DNA of 64,000 nucleotides from Burkholderiales bacterium (GCA_026954015.1 JAIXLP010000050.1:53501-117500); one strand, 5' to 3'. Counted from the first letter of the stretch, positions 43,755 through 53,225 are shown. Translations and numbers: made by a program. Notes: generated by a model not told the origin, from the letters alone.

Positions 43755-45620
43755 TCAGAGGCCCAGGCGCTGCTGCAGCGCGGCCCGCGTGGCGAGCAGT
43801 TGCCGCGGCAGGTGGTACGCGAGCTTGTCGAAATGTGCGTCGTGCAGCTTGAGCTCCTCGCCCCAGGCCGTCGCATCAATGCGCGTGACCGTGGCGAACT
43901 GCTCGGTCGAGAAGTTCAGCCCCTGCCAGTTGATCTCGCCGTACGCGGGGGCGATGCCAAACGCCGTCTGCGTGCCCTGTGCCGTGCCCTCGATGCGGTC
44001 AAGCATCCACTTGAGCACGCGCATGTTCTCGCCGTAGCCCGGCCAGACGAACTTGCCGTCGGCGCCCTTGCGAAACCAGTTCACGCAGTAGATGCGCGGC
44101 AGTGTCGCGCCGTGGGCCTGGAGCTTTTCGCCCAGGTTCAGCCAGTGCTGGAAGTAGTCGCTCATGTTGTAGCCGGTGAAGGGCAGCATGGCGAACGGGT
44201 CGCGGCGCACCACGCCCTGCTGGCCCACGGCGGCGGCGGTCGTTTCGCTGCCCATGGTCGCGGCCATGTATACGCCTTCCTGCCAGTCGCGTGCCTCGGT
44301 CACGAGCGGCACGGTGGTGGAGCGGCGGCCACCGAAGATCATCGCGTCGATCTTCACGCCCGCGGGATCGTCCCAGGCGGCATCCAGCGCCGGGTTGTTG
44401 GTCGCGGCGGCGGTGAAACGCGCGTTCGGGTGCGCGGCCTTGGCACCGGTTTCCCTGGCAATCGCGGGCGTCCAGTCCTGGCCCTTCCAGTCGACGAGGT
44501 GCTCGGGCAGCTTGCCGCCGTGGTCCGCCTCCATGCCTTCCCACCACACGTCGCCGTCGTCGGTGAGCGCCACGTTGGTGAAGATCACGTCGCGCGCGAG
44601 GCTCAGCATGCAGTTGGGGTTGGTCTTCATGTTGGTGCCGGGCGCGACACCGAAGTACCCGGCTTCGGGGTTGATCGCGCGCAAAGTCCCATCGGGCTGC
44701 GGCTTGATCCAGGCGATGTCGTCGCCGATGGTCGTGACCTTCCAGCCGTCGAAGCCCGCGGGCGGCACGAGCATCGAAAAGTTCGTCTTGCCGCAGGCGC
44801 TCGGGAAGGCGGCGGCCACGTGGTACTTCTTGCCGGCGGGGTTTTGCACGCCCAGGATCAGCATGTGCTCGGCGAGCCACCCTTCGTCGCGCCCCATGGT
44901 GGAGGCAATGCGCAGCGCCAGGCACTTCTTGCCCAGCAGCGCGTTGCCGCCGTAGCCCGAGCCGTAGCTCCAGATCTCGCGCGTCTCGGGGTAATGCACG
45001 ATGTACTTGGTCTCGTTGCACGGCCAGGCGCTGTCCTTTGCGCCAGCGGCGAGCGGCACACCGACGGTGTGCATGCAGGGCACGAAGGCGCCATCGGTAC
45101 CCATCACGTCGTGCACCGCGCGGCCCATGCGCGTCATGAGCTTCATGTTCACCGCGACGTAGGCGCTGTCGGAAAGCTCCACGCCGATCTGCGCGATCGG
45201 GCTGCCCAGCGGCCCCATCGAGAACGGGATCACGTACATGGTGCGCCCGGCCATGCAGCCGTCGAACAGCGGGCGCAGCGTGGCGCGCATCTCGGCAGGC
45301 GCCATCCAGTTGTTCGTGGGGCCGGCGTCTTCCTTCTTTTCGGAGCAGATGAAGGTGCGCCCCTCGACGCGCGCCACATCCGAGGGGTTGGAGCACGCCA
45401 GGTAGGAATTGGGGCGCCTGGCCGGGTTCAGGCGCTTGAAGGTGCCGGCGTCGACGAGCTGCTGGCACAGGCGGTCGTATTCCTCCTGGCTGCCGTCGCA
45501 CCAGTGGATGCGCGCGGGCTTGCACAGTGCCGCCATGTCGGCCACCCAGGCAACCAGCCTGGCGTTCTTCACATAGGTGGGCGCCTGCACGTTCAGGCCT
45601 TGCATCGTGGGTACGTTCAT
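43755..45620 (-). CDS. pckG: Phosphoenolpyruvate carboxykinase (GTP)
   Basis: This 621-residue enzyme converts oxaloacetate and GTP to PEP, the first committed step of gluconeogenesis. The GTP-type signature is [14 protein letters not shown] near residue 285 (P-loop and reactive Cys). It also has [10 protein letters not shown] (Mn/Mg site), the N-terminal substrate Arg region, and [25 protein letters not shown] near the C terminus, which binds the guanine. It has its own promoter and an unusual structured 5' leader in which the Shine-Dalgarno sequence GAGGAAG can be paired away. See the leader entry. Confidence 0.95.
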   Translation of the reverse strand: MNVPTMQGLNVQAPTYVKNARLVAWVADMAALCKPARIHWCDGSQEEYDRLCQQLVDAGTFKRLNPARRPNSYLACSNPSDVARVEGRTFICSEKKEDAGPTNNWMAPAEMRATLRPLFDGCMAGRTMYVIPFSMGPLGSPIAQIGVELSDSAYVAVNMKLMTRMGRAVHDVMGTDGAFVPCMHTVGVPLAAGAKDSAWPCNETKYIVHYPETREIWSYGSGYGGNALLGKKCLALRIASTMGRDEGWLAEHMLILGVQNPAGKKYHVAAAFPSACGKTNFSMLVPPAGFDGWKVTTIGDDIAWIKPQPDGTLRAINPEAGYFGVAPGTNMKTNPNCMLSLARDVIFTNVALTDDGDVWWEGMEADHGGKLPEHLVDWKGQDWTPAIARETGAKAAHPNARFTAAATNNPALDAAWDDPAGVKIDAMIFGGRRSTTVPLVTEARDWQEGVYMAATMGSETTAAAVGQQGVVRRDPFAMLPFTGYNMSDYFQHWLNLGEKLQAHGATLPRIYCVNWFRKGADGKFVWPGYGENMRVLKWMLDRIEGTAQGTQTAFGIAPAYGEINWQGLNFSTEQFATVTRIDATAWGEELKLHDAHFDKLAYHLPRQLLATRAALQQRLGL

Positions 45621-45625
45621 GGGGT

Positions 45626-45769
45626 GCTTCCTCAACTTGAAAACCGTCTTTTCAAAGGAAGCGGGCCGGATGAATGACGCATGCAGGCATGCGCCGCTCC
45701 GGCCATGGGCGCTGCCTTTGAAAAGGGGGCTGCTCACGCACCGGCAGGCCAGAACTGGCCGGGCGCCGG
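45626..45769 (-). promoter_or_regulatory. Structured 5' leader of pckG with two mutually exclusive hairpins
   Basis: In the mRNA (minus strand), a promoter-proximal hairpin (45741-45769, core GGCCAG/CTGGCC) is followed by a long hairpin. The long hairpin pairs CGCTGCCTTTGAAAAG (45710-45725) with CTTTTCAAAGGAAGCG (45648-45663), 15 of 16 pairs, and adds an inner GGCCGGA/TCCGGCC stem. The alternative pairs 45649-45662 with 45626-45643: TTTTCAA with TTGAAAA, and AGGAAGC with GCTTCCT, the latter being the complement of the ribosome site. The two stems share bases 45649-45662 and cannot coexist. Confidence 0.65.
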
Positions 45770-45777
45770 GGTTGTCG

Positions 45778-45806
45778 ATTCTAGGAAGCCCCTCGAGATT
45801 TGTCTC
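45778..45806 (-). promoter_or_regulatory. Predicted sigma-70 promoter of pckG
   Basis: On the minus strand there is a -35 GAGACA (4 of 6) at 45801-45806, a 17-base spacer and a -10 TAGAAT (5 of 6) at 45778-45783. Transcription would begin near 45770, giving a leader of about 150 bases that starts at the first hairpin. Confidence 0.6.
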
Positions 45807-45832
45807 CCGATCGGGCCGGAAAATCATGAAAA

Positions 45833-45854
45833 TGATGCATGACTTTATGCATCA
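45833..45854. promoter_or_regulatory. Perfect inverted repeat upstream of the pckG promoter
   Basis: TGATGCAT and ATGCATCA flank a six-base centre. The site ends 27 bases upstream of the predicted -35, a usual place for an activator. An overlapping dyad, ATCAT-GAAA-ATGAT, sits at its downstream edge. No regulator gene is adjacent. Confidence 0.6.
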
Positions 45855-45867
45855 GAATCGTTATCCG

Positions 45868-45896
45868 GAAACAACAAGACCCCGCGAAGCGGGGCC
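45868..45896 (-). terminator. Rho-independent terminator of the 51-residue membrane protein gene
   Basis: On the minus strand the stem GGCCCCGC/GCGGGGTC (one mismatch) with loop TTC is followed by a T-rich tail (TTGTTGTTT). It lies 25 bases past the stop codon at 45921 and separates this gene from the pckG promoter. Confidence 0.82.
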
Positions 45897-45920
45897 TTGC
45901 CGGGTAGCGTACGGGAGGGA

Positions 45921-46076
45921 TCAGCCGACCGTCACGGCGATCATCGCCAGGATGAAGATCAGCATGGCGCCATACGCCGGAATCACCAGCGGGATGATCG
46001 ACGCGACCGACTCCACGGCGTCCACTTCGTGGTCCTGCTGCTGGGCCTCGGGGGCAGTGGCGTGCTGATCGGACAT
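45921..46076 (-). CDS. Small single-pass membrane protein, 51 residues
   Basis: This 51-residue protein has a polar, acidic N-terminal half (MSDQHATAPEAQQQ, then DHEVDAVESVAS) and one membrane segment (IIPLVIPAYGAMLIFILAMI). I do not recognise it; it resembles in style the small subunits that attach to respiratory oxidases. It is convincing as a gene: a good ribosome site AGGAGAG, a -10 TACACT (46118-46123) upstream and a clean terminator downstream. It lies 66 bases after dprA. Confidence 0.75.
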   Translation of the reverse strand: MSDQHATAPEAQQQDHEVDAVESVASIIPLVIPAYGAMLIFILAMIAVTVG

Positions 46077-46142
46077 GGCGGACTCTCCTGTGTTTTCGCT
46101 GGCAAACGTGTGGGCGTAGTGTAACGCAGCCTCCGGCGCGGG

Positions 46143-47300
46143 TCAGGCTGCTGCGACGCGCTGGAACAGCCCGCCGGGCAGGCGCGCCACCGCGCCCGCG
46201 AGTTCGTGTTCGAGCAGCCGTGCCTGCAGCGTGGCGACGTCCATGCCGGTGCGTGCGGCCAGCACATCCAGCGGCAGAGGGTCGAACCCGAGCGCCTGCA
46301 GCACGGGGTCCGTCTCCGCGGGTGCAGGAACGGGCGCGGCGGTGGGGGCGAGCGACGGCTGCGCGCGCGGCGCGAGGCGCAGCTCTTCGAGCACGTCCTG
46401 CGCGGTCTCGACCAGCTTCGCGCCCTGGCGGATGAGCGCGTGGCAGCCGCGCGATTGCGGCGCGTGGATCGAGCCGGGGATGGCGAAGACCTCGCGCCCC
46501 TGCTCGCTCGCGAGGCGCGCGGTGATGAGCGAACCCGACGCGAGCGCAGCCTCGACCACGAGCGTGCCCTGCGCGAGCCCGGCGATGATGCGGTTGCGCC
46601 GCGGAAAGTTGCCGGCGAACGGCGGCGTGCCCAGCGGGTACTCGCTCACGAGCAGGCCGGCCTCGGCGATGCGCGCGGCCAACGCCACATGTGCGCGCGG
46701 GTAGATCTGGTCCAGCCCCGTGCCCACCACGGCCAGCGTGGCTGCGGTCGACGGCTCGGGTGCGGCGGCGAGCGCGCCTTCGTGCGCTGCCGCGTCTATG
46801 CCCCGCGCCAGCCCCGAGACGATGCACAGCCCGGCCTCGCGCAGCGACCGCGCGAAGGCGCGCGCGTTGGCGGCGCCCTGTGCGGTGGGATTGCGGCTGC
46901 CGACGATGGCCAGGCTCTGCGCGGGGGCAAACCCGCCACCGCCGTGCACGAGCTCGGGCGCGCCTTCAAGGTACAGCAACACGGGCGGGTCGTCGGTGGC
47001 CAGCAGCGCCTGCGGGTAGGCCGCGTCGCCCAGGGTGACGATGGCGCGCGCAACGCTCGCAGGAGGCGCCTCGCGCAGCCACTGCCAGGTGCGCTGCACG
47101 AGCGCGTCGAACGCCTCGCCGCTGCGCGTGGCGAGCGCTTGTGCCTGCGCCGCGCTCACGCATTCGCGCCACGCCGCAATGTCCCTGGAAAAAATCGCCT
47201 GCGGCAGGCCCCAGCGCGCCAGCAGGCGCCGTGCCGCCATCGGGCCGACGCCGGGCGCCGTGGTCAGGCGCAGCCAGGCCAGCAGTTCGTCGCGTTGCAT
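46143..47300 (-). CDS. dprA: DNA processing protein DprA
   Basis: This 385-residue protein loads RecA on incoming single-stranded DNA during natural transformation. It has an N-terminal SAM-like region (RLTTAPGVGPMAARRLL), the extended Rossmann fold with LAIVGSRNPTAQG, CIVSGLARGIDAAAHEGAL and RNRIIAGLAQGTLVVEA, and a C-terminal winged-helix domain from about residue 320 (LPLDVLAARTGMDVATLQARL). The start MQRDEL fits the usual N terminus. It is downstream of the lysM gene, a common arrangement. Confidence 0.94.
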   Translation of the reverse strand: MQRDELLAWLRLTTAPGVGPMAARRLLARWGLPQAIFSRDIAAWRECVSAAQAQALATRSGEAFDALVQRTWQWLREAPPASVARAIVTLGDAAYPQALLATDDPPVLLYLEGAPELVHGGGGFAPAQSLAIVGSRNPTAQGAANARAFARSLREAGLCIVSGLARGIDAAAHEGALAAAPEPSTAATLAVVGTGLDQIYPRAHVALAARIAEAGLLVSEYPLGTPPFAGNFPRRNRIIAGLAQGTLVVEAALASGSLITARLASEQGREVFAIPGSIHAPQSRGCHALIRQGAKLVETAQDVLEELRLAPRAQPSLAPTAAPVPAPAETDPVLQALGFDPLPLDVLAARTGMDVATLQARLLEHELAGAVARLPGGLFQRVAAA

Positions 47301-47351
47301 GGCGGTGGTGAAGCGGTCGGCCGGCACGCGCGGCCGACGCGCGATGGGCGC

Positions 47352-48572
47352 TTATTCGGGGCTGACCAGGCGGTCGCCCACGCGCACCGCGTCATCCACC
47401 TGCAGCAGCAACACGTAGGAGACGCGGTCGAAGGTGCGGAACACCATGGCGTTGCCGCTGACCTCGCTGGGCAGCGTCATCATCGGACGCAGCTCGTCGG
47501 TCTTGTCCTTGACGCGCTCTCCGCCGCGCAGCACCGTGAGCACATGGCCGACTTCCAGGCCGTCCCTGCTGCCGCGGTTGATAGCGATGACCTGGTTCTG
47601 TCCCGCATACGTCACCGACATGCTGCCGTAGAGCGAGACGACGCGCGCCTCCACCGGCGCCTGTGGCGCGCGCGGCACGTAGTTGAGGAAACTGCGTTTG
47701 GCCGCCGGCAGCAACCGGTCGCCGGGGCGCACTTCCTCCTTGACGCCGGAAATCTCCACGGTGGCCGGAACGATGTCCAGCGTCACCTTGTCGTCGCCAT
47801 CCGGCACTTCGACGGTGGTTTCACCGCGCACGAGCGCAGCGCGCGACACGTACTGCGCCTCGTAGCCGAGGATTTCACCGGTCACCGGGTCTTTCATCGG
47901 CACGGCGTTGCGGAAGACGCGCCACTGGCGCGGCGTGTCGGCATTCATCTGCAGCGGGTTGCCATCGGGGCCGCGCACGTACACGCGGTCGCCGTTGCTC
48001 GCGATCGAATGGTCGCCGCGCATCGCGACGACGCGCGGCACCTGCGCGAGCGTGAGTTCATCGACCACCTCGGGTTCGACGAGGAAGGGCTCGATCAGAT
48101 GCGGCTGCAGCGTCGGCAGCGCGTTGTCCGACAGGCTTTCGTAGCGTGTGCGCGGCGAGACGCGCACCGTTTCGTTGGCACCGCCGGTGCGCAGGCGCGC
48201 GTAGCCGCCGGATTTTTCCAGGTACAGCGTCTGGCCGGGATAGATCAGGTGCGGGTTGCGGATGGTCTGCAGGTTCATGCCCCACAGCTCGGGCCAGCGC
48301 CAAGGGCGCTTCAGGTACAGCCCCGAAATCGCCCAGAGCGTGTCGCCGCGCTTGACGACGTAGGTGTCGGGCGCGTTGGGCGCGAGTTCGGATAGCGGCA
48401 CGCCGCGCGTGGCGACCTGCTGGGCGGTGGCGCGCTGCTGGCCGGTGATCGGGTACTTCTGCGCCCATACCGCTTCCGGCAACACCAGGCCCGCCAGCGC
48501 GGTCACCGAGACCAGCACGGCGGCGCGCCGTCTGGCCGATGTCTGGATGATGCTGCTCTTGTTGTCATGCAT
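47352..48572 (-). CDS. LysM domain protein upstream of dprA
   Basis: This 406-residue envelope protein has an N-terminal signal (about residues 10-37, ending VWAQ) and one LysM domain (residues ~68-118, TYVVKRGDTLWAISGLYLK to YPGQTLYLEK) that binds peptidoglycan. The rest is a beta-rich region with no motif I can name. The start MHDNKSS was chosen because upstream codons lack the look of a gene. It is divergent from def; the 270-base gap 48573-48842 contains their promoters but no clear site. Confidence 0.88.
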   Translation of the reverse strand: MHDNKSSIIQTSARRRAAVLVSVTALAGLVLPEAVWAQKYPITGQQRATAQQVATRGVPLSELAPNAPDTYVVKRGDTLWAISGLYLKRPWRWPELWGMNLQTIRNPHLIYPGQTLYLEKSGGYARLRTGGANETVRVSPRTRYESLSDNALPTLQPHLIEPFLVEPEVVDELTLAQVPRVVAMRGDHSIASNGDRVYVRGPDGNPLQMNADTPRQWRVFRNAVPMKDPVTGEILGYEAQYVSRAALVRGETTVEVPDGDDKVTLDIVPATVEISGVKEEVRPGDRLLPAAKRSFLNYVPRAPQAPVEARVVSLYGSMSVTYAGQNQVIAINRGSRDGLEVGHVLTVLRGGERVKDKTDELRPMMTLPSEVSGNAMVFRTFDRVSYVLLLQVDDAVRVGDRLVSPE

Positions 48573-48842
48573 GGCTATACGTCCCTCTCGCTGGCAATGC
48601 CCTGGCCGAGCGTGCCCGCAATGGACACCAACCCTGGCAGATTCTGGTCTCAAGCCCTTGATTGAGCAACGATTATTGCCGTACGGTGCGGTTGCATTCC
48701 CGAAAAGTGGGGAAAATAGCGACATATTTCGCGCTTTAGAGCAACCTTTGCCTCGCCGGCGCGGTCCATCACACGGTGACCCGCCCGCCCCGACGCCCGG
48801 ACCGGCGCGGCGCGCCGCCCGAGTGCACAGGCAGTTGTAACC

Positions 48843-49367
48843 ATGGCCCTACTTCCGATTCTCTGTTATCCCGATCCACGCCTGCACAAGGTCGCCAAGC
48901 CGGTGCAGGCGGTCGATGCGCGCGTGCGCGCGCTCACCGAGGACATGCTCGCAACGATGTACGACGCCAATGGCATCGGCCTGGCGGCGACGCAGGTGGA
49001 CGTACACGAACGCGTGATCGTGATCGACGTGTCCGAGGAGCGCAACCAGCCGCTGGTGCTCATCAACCCGGAGCTGCTGTGGCGCAGCGACGACAGGCAG
49101 ATCGGCGATGAAGGGTGTCTGTCGGTGCCGGGCATCTACGACAGCGTCGAGCGCGCCCAGGCGGTGCGCGTGCGCGCGCTCGACGCCGCGGGCAACAGCC
49201 GCGAGATCGAGGCCGAAGGACTGCTCGCGGTCTGCATCCAGCACGAGATGGACCACCTGATGGGCAAGGTGTTCGTCGAATACCTCTCGCCGCTCAAGCG
49301 CGGGCGCATCAAGACCAAGATGCTCAAGCAGCAGAAGGAGCAGCGCCAGCAGGCGCAGCACGCATGA
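48843..49367 (+). CDS. def: Peptide deformylase
   Basis: This 174-residue metalloenzyme removes the formyl group from nascent proteins. All three motifs are present: GIGLAATQV near residue 45, EGCLSVPG near residue 90 (metal Cys) and the HEMDH helix [12 protein letters not shown] near residue 134. The basic C-terminal tail ([18 protein letters not shown]) is usual for ribosome contact. It overlaps the next gene and is part of def-lipoprotein-fmt. Confidence 0.96.
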   Translation: MALLPILCYPDPRLHKVAKPVQAVDARVRALTEDMLATMYDANGIGLAATQVDVHERVIVIDVSEERNQPLVLINPELLWRSDDRQIGDEGCLSVPGIYDSVERAQAVRVRALDAAGNSREIEAEGLLAVCIQHEMDHLMGKVFVEYLSPLKRGRIKTKMLKQQKEQRQQAQHA

Positions 49368-49861
49368 TGGATTCCCTTCGTACCCTCGGCGTCGGCGCGC
49401 TGCTGGCGGGCCTGCTGCTGGCGGGCTGTGCCGTGCCGCAGTGGCAAAAGCCGGGCACGCCGCTCGCGCAGATCGAGCAGGGCATGGGGCAGCCCACGCG
49501 CAGCGTCGCCCTGCCGGACGGCGGCCAGCGCCTGATCTACAGCTACCAGCCCTCGGGCCAGCAGGTCTGGCAGATGCAGTTCGACGCCGCGCAGCGGCTC
49601 GTGAGCGCCACGCAGGTGCTCACCGTCGAGCAGTTCCAGAAGCTGCGCCCGGGCGTGGACACGCGCGCCAGCGTGCTCGACACCTTCGGCCCGCCAGCGC
49701 TGGTGGAGGGCGTGGCGAGCTTCGAGGGCGATGTCTGGACTTACCGCATCCTCGAAAACAACATCCCGCGTCTGGCGTCGGTGCATATCGACCCGCGCGG
49801 TATCGTGCAGCGCGTGGTGTTTACCGACGAAATCCGCGCGGACGCCGACCCCAAGCGCTAG
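49364..49861 (+). CDS. BamE/SmpA-like outer-membrane lipoprotein
   Basis: This 165-residue lipoprotein has its lipobox at LLAGC (about residue 22). Two tandem SmpA/BamE-like units are visible: [18 protein letters not shown] with IYSYQPSG, and [18 protein letters not shown] with [11 protein letters not shown]. The pattern Gly-x5-V-x5-G-x-P fits BamE-type folds, but it is not BamE itself by length. It starts at ATGATG overlapping the def stop and is between def and fmt, so it is probably made with them. Confidence 0.75.
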   Translation: MMDSLRTLGVGALLAGLLLAGCAVPQWQKPGTPLAQIEQGMGQPTRSVALPDGGQRLIYSYQPSGQQVWQMQFDAAQRLVSATQVLTVEQFQKLRPGVDTRASVLDTFGPPALVEGVASFEGDVWTYRILENNIPRLASVHIDPRGIVQRVVFTDEIRADADPKR

Positions 49862-49874
49862 GTGGCCGAGCCGC

Positions 49875-50849
49875 ATGCGCGTCATCTTCGCCGGCACGCC
49901 CGAGTTCGCCCGCACCGCGCTGCAGGCCCTGCTGGACGCGGGCTTTGACGTGCCCCTCGTGCTCACCCAGCCCGACCGGCCGGCCGGGCGCGGCCTGAAG
50001 CTGCAGGCGTCGCCGGTCAAGCAGTGCGCGCAGCAGCACGGCATCGCGCTCGCGCAGCCGCGCAGCCTGCGGCTGGACGGCACGCACGCCGACGACGCAG
50101 CGCAGGCGCGCGAGGTGATCGCCGCGGTGCGCGCCGACGTGATGGTCGTCGCCGCCTACGGGCTCATCCTGCCGCAGTGGGTGCTCAATGCGCCCGCGCA
50201 CGGCTGCATCAACATCCACGCCAGCCTGCTGCCGCGCTGGCGCGGCGCGGCGCCGATCCAGCGCGCGATCGAGGCGGGCGACGAGGAGACCGGCGTGACC
50301 ATCATGCGGATGGACGCGGGGCTCGATACCGGCGCGATGCTGCTGCGCGAGGCCGTGCCCATCACCGCGCGCGACACCGCCGCGTCGCTGCACGACACGC
50401 TGGCCGCGCTGGGCGCCACCCTCATCGTGCGCGCGCTCAAGGAGCTGGGCGAGGGCGAGCTGCAGGCGACGCCGCAGCCCGACACCGGCGTGAGCTACGC
50501 GCGCAAGCTGGGCAAGGCCGAGAGCGCGATCGACTGGCGCGCGCCGGCCACCGCGATCGCGCGCAAGGTGCGCGCGTTCGACCCCGTTCCGGGGGCGCAG
50601 ACGCTGCACGCGGGAGCCGCCATCAAGCTCTGGGGCTGCGAAATCGAGAGCTGCTCGCGCTTGCCGGATGAGCGCTGCGGGCAGATTTTGCTGGTCAACG
50701 ATGAGGGCATCACCGTCGCCTGCGGCGAGGGCACGGCGCTGCGGCTCACCGCGCTGCAGCGCGCCGGAGGCAAGCGCCTGGCGGCGGCGCAGTTCCTGCG
50801 CGGCTACCCGCTGGCGGTGGGGGACGTACTGGGCGAGCCGCTCGCATGA
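49875..50849 (+). CDS. fmt: Methionyl-tRNA formyltransferase
   Basis: This 324-residue enzyme formylates initiator Met-tRNA. The N-terminal domain has [24 protein letters not shown] and the formyl-folate site [21 protein letters not shown] near residue 115. The C-terminal OB-fold domain (residues ~215-320) has [22 protein letters not shown]. Residues ~258-272 ([14 protein letters not shown]) are encoded by copy F of the palindromic element, inserted in a surface loop of the OB fold. The gene overlaps azlC by four bases. Confidence 0.95.
   Translation: MRVIFAGTPEFARTALQALLDAGFDVPLVLTQPDRPAGRGLKLQASPVKQCAQQHGIALAQPRSLRLDGTHADDAAQAREVIAAVRADVMVVAAYGLILPQWVLNAPAHGCINIHASLLPRWRGAAPIQRAIEAGDEETGVTIMRMDAGLDTGAMLLREAVPITARDTAASLHDTLAALGATLIVRALKELGEGELQATPQPDTGVSYARKLGKAESAIDWRAPATAIARKVRAFDPVPGAQTLHAGAAIKLWGCEIESCSRLPDERCGQILLVNDEGITVACGEGTALRLTALQRAGGKRLAAAQFLRGYPLAVGDVLGEPLA
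50645..50688 (+). repeat. Dispersed palindromic element, copy F, in frame inside fmt
   Basis: GAGAGCTGCT, CGCGCTTGCC and GAGCGCTGCGGGC, then ATTTT, align with the other copies (one arm reads GAGCGCT in place of AAGCGCT). It has no stop in the fmt frame, which differs from the frame used in aacS. Confidence 0.72.
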
Positions 50850-51601
50850 CGGCGTCGCGCACGGCGGTACAGCGCCTCGGGCAGGTGCTGCGCAGCCCGC
50901 ACTTTCGCCTGGGCGCCATCGACATGGTGGGGCTGGCGCTGGGCATCGCGGCCTGGGGGCTGGTGACGGGCGTGGCGATGGTGAAGACCGGCATGGGCGT
51001 GACGATGGCGACCATCATGACGCTCACGGTGTTCGCGGGCAGCGCACAACTGGCGGTGCTGCCGCTCATGGCCTCGGACGCGCCGCTGTGGGTGATCTGG
51101 CTCACCGCCGCGTGCGTGAACCTGCGCTTCGTGATCTTCAGCAGCCTCTGGCGCGACTATTTCGGGCATCTGCCGCGCCTGCACCGCATCGTGATCGGCT
51201 ACCTGAGCGGCGACGTGATCTTCGTCGGCTTCCTCAAGCGCTTTCCCAGGCCCGAACCGCTGCCCGAGCAGGTGCCGTACTTCTGGGGCGCGGCGACGGT
51301 GCTGTGGCTTGCGTGGCAGGTGGCATCGGTCGCGGGCATCGTGCTCGCCAACGCGGTACCGCTGCACTGGGGGCTGGGGTTTGCCGGGGTGCTCGCGCTG
51401 CTGGGCATCCTGCTGGCGATGCTGGTGGACCGGCCTTCATGGCTGGCAACCATCACCGGCTGCACCGCGGCGGTCGCGGCCTACGCGCTGCCGCTCAAGC
51501 TCAACATCCTGCTGGCCGTCGCGGTCGCGGTGATGGTGGGGCTGGCCGCCGAATCGCTGGACCGCGCGCGCGGCCGGCGCGCGGCGCGGGAGCCGACATG
51601 A
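50846..51601 (+). CDS. azlC: AzlC family branched-chain amino acid exporter subunit
   Basis: This 251-residue membrane protein has about eight helices and the family blocks [32 protein letters not shown] and [18 protein letters not shown]. With AzlD it exports branched-chain amino acids or analogues (YgaZH/AzlCD type). It starts in an ATGA overlap with fmt and ends in one with azlD. Confidence 0.9.
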   Translation: MTASRTAVQRLGQVLRSPHFRLGAIDMVGLALGIAAWGLVTGVAMVKTGMGVTMATIMTLTVFAGSAQLAVLPLMASDAPLWVIWLTAACVNLRFVIFSSLWRDYFGHLPRLHRIVIGYLSGDVIFVGFLKRFPRPEPLPEQVPYFWGAATVLWLAWQVASVAGIVLANAVPLHWGLGFAGVLALLGILLAMLVDRPSWLATITGCTAAVAAYALPLKLNILLAVAVAVMVGLAAESLDRARGRRAAREPT

Positions 51602-51933
51602 CGCAGCCGTGGTGGCTGATGCTCCTCATCATCGCGGGGCTCACCGTGGTGACGGTGGTCACGCGCGCGTTCTTCCTCATCCCCGAGCGTGAGCTGCCCA
51701 TGCCCGAGTGGCTGCGCCGCGGGCTCAAGTACGCGCCGCTCGCGGCGATCGCGGCGGTGGTGGCGCCCGAGGTGCTCATGCGCGACGGCCACCTGATCGC
51801 GACGCTGCTGGACGCGCGCCCGCCCGCCGTCCTCGCCGCGGGCCTGTGGTACTTCTGGCAGCGCGGCATCCTGGGCACCATCGTCGTCGGCATGGCGGTG
51901 TACCTGCCGCTGCACGTGGCGCTGGGCTGGTAG
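51598..51933 (+). CDS. azlD: AzlD family protein
   Basis: This 111-residue protein has three or four helices, with [36 protein letters not shown] family sequence visible ([17 protein letters not shown]). It is the small partner of AzlC. The pair lies between fmt and pgk, and the pgk promoter follows immediately. Confidence 0.9.
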   Translation: MTQPWWLMLLIIAGLTVVTVVTRAFFLIPERELPMPEWLRRGLKYAPLAAIAAVVAPEVLMRDGHLIATLLDARPPAVLAAGLWYFWQRGILGTIVVGMAVYLPLHVALGW

Positions 51934-51942
51934 GGCGCTTCC

Positions 51943-51948
51943 TACAAT
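51943..51948 (+). promoter_or_regulatory. Predicted -10 element of pgk
   Basis: TACAAT (5 of 6) lies 28 bases before the pgk ATG and just after the azlD stop, within CTACAATCGCGG. The same CCTACAATCGCG block occurs before pyrF, suggesting a shared promoter style. No good -35 is visible. Confidence 0.5.
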
Positions 51949-51976
51949 CGCGGGCATTTCAACCGAGACGCGGTCC

Positions 51977-53170
51977 ATGCACATCCTTCGCTTTTCCGAT
52001 CTTTGCGCCCAAGGCCAGGTTCAGGGCCAGCGCGTGTTCATCCGCGCCGACCTCAACGTGCCGCTGGACGCCCAGGGCCGCATCACCGAGGACACGCGCA
52101 TCCGCGCGTCGGTGCCGTGCATCCGCATGGCGCTGGACGCGGGCGCGGCGGTGATGGTGACGAGCCACCTGGGTCGACCGACCGAGGGCGCGTTCAAGCC
52201 CGAGGATACGCTCGCGCCCGTGGCGCAACGCCTGGCCGAGCTGCTGGGCTGCGAGGTGCCGCTGGTGGCCAACTGGGTGGACGGCGTGCGCGTTGCGCCC
52301 GGCCAGGTCGTGCTGCTGGAGAACTGCCGCGTCAACAAGGGCGAGAAGAAGAACGCCCCCGAACTGGCGCAGAAGATGGCCCGCCTGTGCGACATCTACG
52401 TGAACGACGCCTTCGGCACCGCGCACCGCGCCGAGGGCACGACCTACGGCATCGCCGCGTACGCCAAGGTGGCCTGCGCGGGGCCGCTGCTGGCCGCCGA
52501 GATCGACGCGCTCACCCAGGCGCTGGCGCAGCCCAAGCGCCCGCTCGCGGCCATCGTCGCGGGCTCCAAGGTCTCGACCAAGCTCACCATCCTGCAAAGC
52601 CTCGCGGCCAAGGTGGACCAGCTCATCGTGGGCGGCGGCATCGCCAACACCTTCATGCTGGCCGCGGGCCTGCCGATCGGCAAGAGCCTGGCCGAGCCCG
52701 CTCTGGTGGGCGACGCGCGGGCGGTGATCGCCGCGATGGCCGCGCGCGGCGCGCAGGTGCCGATCCCCACCGACGTGGTCACGGCCAAGGCCTTTGCCGC
52801 CGACGCACCCGCCACGGTGAAAAAGGCCGCCGACGTGGCCGACGACGACCTGATCCTCGATATCGGCCCCGAGACCGCCGCGCGCCTGGCCGCGCAGCTC
52901 ACGGGCGCGGGTACCATCGTCTGGAACGGGCCGGTGGGTGTGTTCGAGTTCGACGCCTTCGCGCACGGCACCGAGACCATCGCGCGCGCCATCGCCGCGT
53001 CCAGCGCCTTCAGCATCGCGGGCGGCGGCGACACGCTGGCGGCGATCGCCAGGTACGGCATCGAGCGCGACGTGGGCTACATCTCCACCGGTGGCGGCGC
53101 CTTCCTTGAAGTGCTCGAAGGCAAATTGCTGCCCGCGTTCGAGATCCTGCAAAAGCGCGCCGCGGGCTGA
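51977..53170 (+). CDS. pgk: Phosphoglycerate kinase
   Basis: This 397-residue glycolytic enzyme transfers phosphate between 1,3-bisphosphoglycerate and ADP. It has [12 protein letters not shown] (substrate Arg/Asp), [41 protein letters not shown], the nucleotide block [15 protein letters not shown] and the Gly-rich [13 protein letters not shown]. Length and motifs are standard. Copy G of the repeat lies between it and the convergent DMT gene. Confidence 0.97.
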   Translation: MHILRFSDLCAQGQVQGQRVFIRADLNVPLDAQGRITEDTRIRASVPCIRMALDAGAAVMVTSHLGRPTEGAFKPEDTLAPVAQRLAELLGCEVPLVANWVDGVRVAPGQVVLLENCRVNKGEKKNAPELAQKMARLCDIYVNDAFGTAHRAEGTTYGIAAYAKVACAGPLLAAEIDALTQALAQPKRPLAAIVAGSKVSTKLTILQSLAAKVDQLIVGGGIANTFMLAAGLPIGKSLAEPALVGDARAVIAAMAARGAQVPIPTDVVTAKAFAADAPATVKKAADVADDDLILDIGPETAARLAAQLTGAGTIVWNGPVGVFEFDAFAHGTETIARAIAASSAFSIAGGGDTLAAIARYGIERDVGYISTGGGAFLEVLEGKLLPAFEILQKRAAG

Positions 53171-53183
53171 TTTCTATCGGTTC

Positions 53184-53225
53184 GATAGCTGTTCGCGCTT
53201 GCCTGGCAAGCGCTAGCGGCCATTC
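53184..53225 (+). repeat. Dispersed palindromic element, copy G (convergent gap pgk/DMT)
   Basis: GATAGCTG, then CGCGCTTG-CCTGG-CAAGCGCT, then AGCGGCCATTC. The stem GCGCTTGCC/GGCAAGCGC is perfect. The minus-strand DMT gene takes its TAG stop and last residues (SQNGR) from inside it. Confidence 0.9.

Noticed and set aside
43662..45677. A 671-codon plus-strand frame opposite pckG
   Set aside because: Shadow of pckG on the other strand; composition is typical of GC-rich antisense frames.
46206..48395. A 729-codon open frame on the plus strand over dprA and the lysM gene
   Set aside because: It lies antisense to two recognised genes, has low-complexity Arg/Ala/Gly composition and no ribosome site or motif.
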